A stretch of 35,929 bases of DNA from Odoribacter sp. (GTDB taxonomy: Bacteria; Bacteroidota; Bacteroidia; Bacteroidales; Marinifilaceae). Position 1 is the stretch's first letter, and the number at the start of each line of letters is the position of its first letter. Position numbers and translations under genes: made by a program. The stretch is from the NCBI GenBank assembly GCA_020024465.1, contig JAHHTT010000021.1:1-35929 (forward strand). The letters run 5' to 3'. The notes beneath the pieces are model-generated. The model was given only the letters and a program-made list of their open reading frames with translations. It was not told the DNA's origin and made no database searches. Of this stretch, positions 33,098 to 35,929 are shown piece after piece.

Positions 33098-33628
33098 TTA
33101 CCAATAGATGATCAAACCGGCAGAACCGGCGATACAAATCATCAGAATCGGATGTATCCTGTATTTCCAGCTGAGAAAAAACGAACCTGCAAAGATAATG
33201 ACGCTTTTGTAGTCAATAAAGTTTTCTTCATTCATTAACATTAATCCGGCTGCTGCAATTAAACCTACCGTCATCGGACGGAGACCTGAAAATGCAGCTG
33301 CGACATATTTGTTCGTTTTGAATTTTTCATAAAAATATGAAATAAGCAGAACTAATAAAAAGGAGGGAAAACAGACGGCAAAGGTCGCTATGGTGGATCC
33401 CCATATATTCCCCGTAGCGGTGTATCCGATATAAGTGGCGCTGTTGATACCGATGGGACCGGGTGTCATTTGCGAAATGGCTACAATGTCTGTAAATTGT
33501 TGTGAAGTGAGCCATTGGTGTTTTTCCACCACTTCATGCTGAATCAATGAGAGCATGGCATAGCCGCCGCCGAAGCCGAAGATGCCTATTTTGGTATATA
33601 CGCAGAACAGTTGCCAATAAATCATCAT
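33098..33628 (-). CDS. chrA: Chromate transporter half, second subunit
   Basis: 176-residue membrane protein with one CHR domain: FGFGGGYAMLSLIQHEVVEKH, ISQMTPGPIGINSATYIGY, and five or so hydrophobic helices ending at AGSAGLIIYW. Short-chain CHR proteins function as pairs, in contrast to the long two-domain ChrA; the pair exports chromate, or another oxyanion such as sulfate, in known cases. The ATG at 33628 overlaps the stop of the upstream half by four bases (ATGA), so they are translationally coupled. Confidence 0.9.
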   Translation of the reverse strand: MMIYWQLFCVYTKIGIFGFGGGYAMLSLIQHEVVEKHQWLTSQQFTDIVAISQMTPGPIGINSATYIGYTATGNIWGSTIATFAVCFPSFLLVLLISYFYEKFKTNKYVAAAFSGLRPMTVGLIAAAGLMLMNEENFIDYKSVIIFAGSFFLSWKYRIHPILMICIAGSAGLIIYW

Positions 33629-34173
33629 GATTGTTTGTTTTTAAGTTTATCTTTTAGACGGAATGTATAAAGCAGACCGCCTATGATACCGGCGAGAATG
33701 ATGTATATGGGTGAAACTCCGCATTTCCAGATGAGTAGCGCACCTAATAAAGGGAATATCAGTTCAAACCGTTTTAAATGAAGCGAGCGGGCTGCTGAAA
33801 GACAGGGTACGACAATCAAAGCGACGACTGCCGGGCGGATTCCGTTAAAAATTTTCGTTACCCAGACATTGTCCTGATAGTGGTTGAACAATAAGGCAAT
33901 GCTTAGAATGATGCAAAAGGATGGTAGAATTGTTCCGAGTGCGCAGATTATGCTGCCGGGAATCCGTCTTAATTTATAGCCTACAAAAATGGAAATATTG
34001 ACGGCAAAAATGCCGGGTATGGATTGGGTGACGGCAAAAAGATCAAGAAAATCGTTTTTCTCCAGCCAGCCGCGTTTGACAACTTCCCGTTCAATAAGCG
34101 GTATCATGGCATAGCCGCCGCCGATGGTGAACATCCCGATTTTGACAAAAGTCAGAAAAAGCGTCCGATACAT
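33625..34173 (-). CDS. chrA: Chromate transporter half, first subunit
   Basis: 182 residues from ATG 34173 (MYRTLFLTFVKIGMF); the frame runs on to 34254 but passes over the divergent promoter region, so the shorter start is chosen. CHR motif IGGGYAMIPLIEREVVKRGW, then VTQSIPGIFAVNISIFVGYKL. Both halves keep the GGGYAMxxLI signature, and each should insert in the membrane with opposite orientation. A -7 box TACCTTTG on the minus strand (34230-34223) lies about 50 bases upstream. Confidence 0.9.
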   Translation of the reverse strand: MYRTLFLTFVKIGMFTIGGGYAMIPLIEREVVKRGWLEKNDFLDLFAVTQSIPGIFAVNISIFVGYKLRRIPGSIICALGTILPSFCIILSIALLFNHYQDNVWVTKIFNGIRPAVVALIVVPCLSAARSLHLKRFELIFPLLGALLIWKCGVSPIYIILAGIIGGLLYTFRLKDKLKNKQS

Positions 34174-34222
34174 TTTTTTTTGATGAAAGTTTAAAATTAT
34201 AAATAGCCTCTCTGTAGATATG

Positions 34223-34250
34223 CAAAGGTATGTTTTTTTTGTTACTTTTG
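34223..34250. promoter_or_regulatory. Divergent promoter region for chr genes and ybaK
   Basis: Minus-strand TACCTTTG (34230-34223) faces the chr pair; plus-strand TACTTTTG (34243-34250) faces ybaK. Both match TAnnTTTG; clear TTG -33 elements are not visible for either. Confidence 0.5.
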
Positions 34251-34284
34251 TCACATGACCGGCTGAAATGGGAAGGTAGAATAT

Positions 34285-34767
34285 ATGGTTATGAAGATTA
34301 ACAAAACGAATGCCGCGCGTTTGTTGGATAAGGCTAAAGTGGCATATGAATTAGTGCCTTACGAAGTTGACGAAGAAAACCTGGCAGCAATGCATGTGGC
34401 AGAACAATTGGGAGAAGATATTTCACAGGTATTCAAGACACTTGTCTTGCGTGGTGACCGTAACGGCATCTTTGTTTGTGTAATACCGGGTGATTGTGAA
34501 GTTGACTTGAAGGCTGCCGCCAGACTTTCGGGCAATAAAAGTGCTGAAATGCTTCACATGAAAGAGTTGTTGCCTGTCACTGGGTATATCCGTGGAGGAT
34601 GTTCACCTATTGGCATGAAAAAGCCATTCCCTACATTTGTTCATTCCACCTGTATGCGTTTCAGCTCGATATATATCAGTGCAGGAGTGAGAGGATTGCA
34701 GATAAGAATAGCTCCGGATGATCTGGTGGCTTTCACTGGTGCGACAGTTGCAGAATTGTGTGTCTAA
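34285..34767 (+). CDS. ybaK: Cys-tRNA(Pro)/Cys-tRNA(Cys) deacylase YbaK
   Basis: 160-residue cytoplasmic editing protein that hydrolyses Cys mischarged on tRNA-Pro. It has the YbaK/EbsC fold: NAARLLDKAKVAYELVPY, QVFKTLVLRGDRNGIFVCVIPGDCEVDLKAAARL with the conserved Lys in FKTLV, and GYIRGGCSPIGMKKPFPTFV. Start at ATG 34285, or ATG 34291 two codons later, with little effect. Its end overlaps or abuts mutY, suggesting one transcript. Confidence 0.93.
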   Translation: MVMKINKTNAARLLDKAKVAYELVPYEVDEENLAAMHVAEQLGEDISQVFKTLVLRGDRNGIFVCVIPGDCEVDLKAAARLSGNKSAEMLHMKELLPVTGYIRGGCSPIGMKKPFPTFVHSTCMRFSSIYISAGVRGLQIRIAPDDLVAFTGATVAELCV

Positions 34768-35864
34768 TATGGAGTGTTTTGGAAATAGCAGGTATATTAA
34801 TTGATTGGTACGCTGAGCATAAACGCGAATTGCCTTGGCGTGAAACAGAAAATCCTTATTGCATATGGATTTCTGAGATTATATTACAGCAAACCCGCGT
34901 AGCGCAAGGATTGGATTATTATCATCGTTTTATGTGGCGGTTTCCGGATGTGTATTCGTTGGCAGAAGCTTCTGGGGATGAAGTGATGAAGTGTTGGCAG
35001 GGATTAGGATATTATAGCCGGGCACGCAATCTGCATACGGCTGCCAAGGATATTGTTTCGCGTTTTGGAGGACGGTTCCCGCAAAATTATAAAGACATAC
35101 TTTCTTTAAAAGGTATTGGTGAATATACGGCCGCTGCAATCTGCTCATTTGCATGGAAGCAGCCTTATGCAGTGGTTGACGGTAATGTCTACAGAGTCTT
35201 GTCGCGTTTCTTCGGTATGGATACTCCTATTGATACTGTTCAGGGCAAAAAAGAATTTAAGCTGTTGGCCCAGGAGTTGATTGATTGGAAACATCCGGAT
35301 TTATATAATCAGGCAATTATGGATTTTGGAGCGATGCAGTGTACTCCGCAATCTCCCGATTGTTTTCGATGTCCTTTGCAGGATGGATGCCGGGCCTGTG
35401 CAGAAGGACGGGTAGAAAAGCTTCCTGTGAAAGAAGGGAAAACAGTCATAAAACCTCGTTTTTTCAATTATCTTCATATTTGCTGTGGCGATTCCATCCT
35501 TCTACAACGTCGTGAGCTGAAAGATATCTGGCGGAATCTTTATGAGTATCCGTTGATAGAAACTGCCGAAGCCGTTGATTTCCATGAATTGCAGAAAAAT
35601 GCCGCCTATCAGAATCTGTTGGCGGGAGTCGGATCTGTGCAGGTATTGCGGTTTGTAGAAATGCCACGTCATATACTTTCTCATCGAATCATATATGCAC
35701 GCTTTTACAAATTGGAAGTAAGTCATTTCGGACCGGGAATGTCAGGCTTCCTGCAAGTGAGGGAGGACGATCTTGATAAATATGCTGTTCCCCGTTTGAT
35801 TGAGTTATACTCTATTTCAAACGGAGAATTAAAATGCTGCGGAGAGGAGAAATCTCAACTTTAG
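34758..35864 (+). CDS. mutY: A/G-specific adenine glycosylase MutY
   Basis: About 361-368 residues, a base-excision repair enzyme removing A opposite 8-oxoG. Catalytic Glu in WISEIILQQTRV; helix-hairpin-helix LKGIGEYTAAAI; catalytic Asp in VVDGNVYRV; [4Fe-4S] cysteines in CTPQSPDCFRC ... C (Cx6Cx2Cx5C); C-terminal NUDIX-like recognition domain from about residue 235. The start is uncertain: GTG 34758 overlaps ybaK by 10 bases, while TTG 34779 (then EIAGILIDWYAEHKRELPW) gives a family-like N-terminus. From memory, mutY sits next to ssb/gldE/HU in Bacteroides; here it is about 19 kb away with ybaK. Confidence 0.93.
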   Translation: MCLIWSVLEIAGILIDWYAEHKRELPWRETENPYCIWISEIILQQTRVAQGLDYYHRFMWRFPDVYSLAEASGDEVMKCWQGLGYYSRARNLHTAAKDIVSRFGGRFPQNYKDILSLKGIGEYTAAAICSFAWKQPYAVVDGNVYRVLSRFFGMDTPIDTVQGKKEFKLLAQELIDWKHPDLYNQAIMDFGAMQCTPQSPDCFRCPLQDGCRACAEGRVEKLPVKEGKTVIKPRFFNYLHICCGDSILLQRRELKDIWRNLYEYPLIETAEAVDFHELQKNAAYQNLLAGVGSVQVLRFVEMPRHILSHRIIYARFYKLEVSHFGPGMSGFLQVREDDLDKYAVPRLIELYSISNGELKCCGEEKSQL

Positions 35865-35876
35865 TCTGTGTCATTT

Positions 35877-35929
35877 TCAGTACACCTTTTCAACGCTCAC
35901 TCCGTCTACATACAGACCTTCACCATCTT
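35877..35929 (-). CDS. Possible 3' end of a leftward gene, cut by the window edge
   Basis: On the minus strand the last bases read DGEGLYVDGVSVEKVY then a stop (35879-35877), a plausible C-terminus convergent with mutY. Only about 16 codons are visible, so function cannot be assigned and the call may be chance. Confidence 0.35.
   Translation of the reverse strand, partial: DGEGLYVDGVSVEKVY

Overview
The window comes from a Bacteroidota chromosome, most likely order Bacteroidales. The evidence is an AT-rich base composition, gene starts that almost never carry a Shine-Dalgarno (SD) sequence, several TTG-N19-TAnnTTTG promoters, and lineage-typical genes: gldE, WbqC-like, the fused NfnA/NfnB-type reductase, and a DEAD-box helicase with a DbpA domain. 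I cannot name a genus. The sequence is core chromosome interrupted by three decayed insertion sequences.

Layout. 1-6.4 kb is a cell-division cluster read rightward: ftsQ, a divergent ftsA, two different complete ftsZ genes in tandem, then a DEAD-box RNA helicase. 6.4-7.5 kb is an insertion-sequence graveyard (IS66 and IS21 remnants, leftward) ending at a leftward tRNA-Asp with its own promoter and terminator. 7.9-9.8 kb holds gcvH and a phosphoglucosamine-mutase-type enzyme. 9.8-10.6 kb is a decayed IS3-family element. 10.6-11.7 kb is a leftward regulator pair (TetR-like, Lrp/AsnC). 12.2-13.7 kb is an exported alkaline-phosphatase-fold protein that seems to have lost its catalytic residues, convergent with gldE. 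ssb (leftward) diverges from the rightward group HU - 29-residue bS22/mS38-like ribosomal protein - RNase G. 18-22.7 kb holds dsbD, an AspT/YidE-type transporter and an NlpC/P60 peptidase. 22.7-23.9 kb holds WbqC-like and SUI1/YciH genes (leftward). 24.1-26.4 kb is the Nfn-type fusion. 26.4-29.2 kb is a leftward operon: threonine aldolase, MnmD-like methyltransferase, TIGR02757 protein, small zinc ribbon. 29.3-33.1 kb holds an envelope group: 5'-nucleotidase lipoprotein, unknown lipoprotein, PagL-like outer-membrane barrel. 33.1-34.2 kb is a split chromate transporter (leftward). The right end holds ybaK and mutY, and the last bases look like the tail of a leftward gene.

Points most worth a second look: (1) the tandem, unequal FtsZ pair beside an atypical FtsA; (2) a perfect 19-bp inverted repeat inside ftsA; (3) the apparent pseudophosphatase next to gldE; (4) an extended, near-perfect SD in front of the tiny ribosomal protein gene in a phylum that mostly ignores SDs; (5) the lipoprotein/PagL-like pair. 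No CRISPR array, prophage or obvious defence system was seen.
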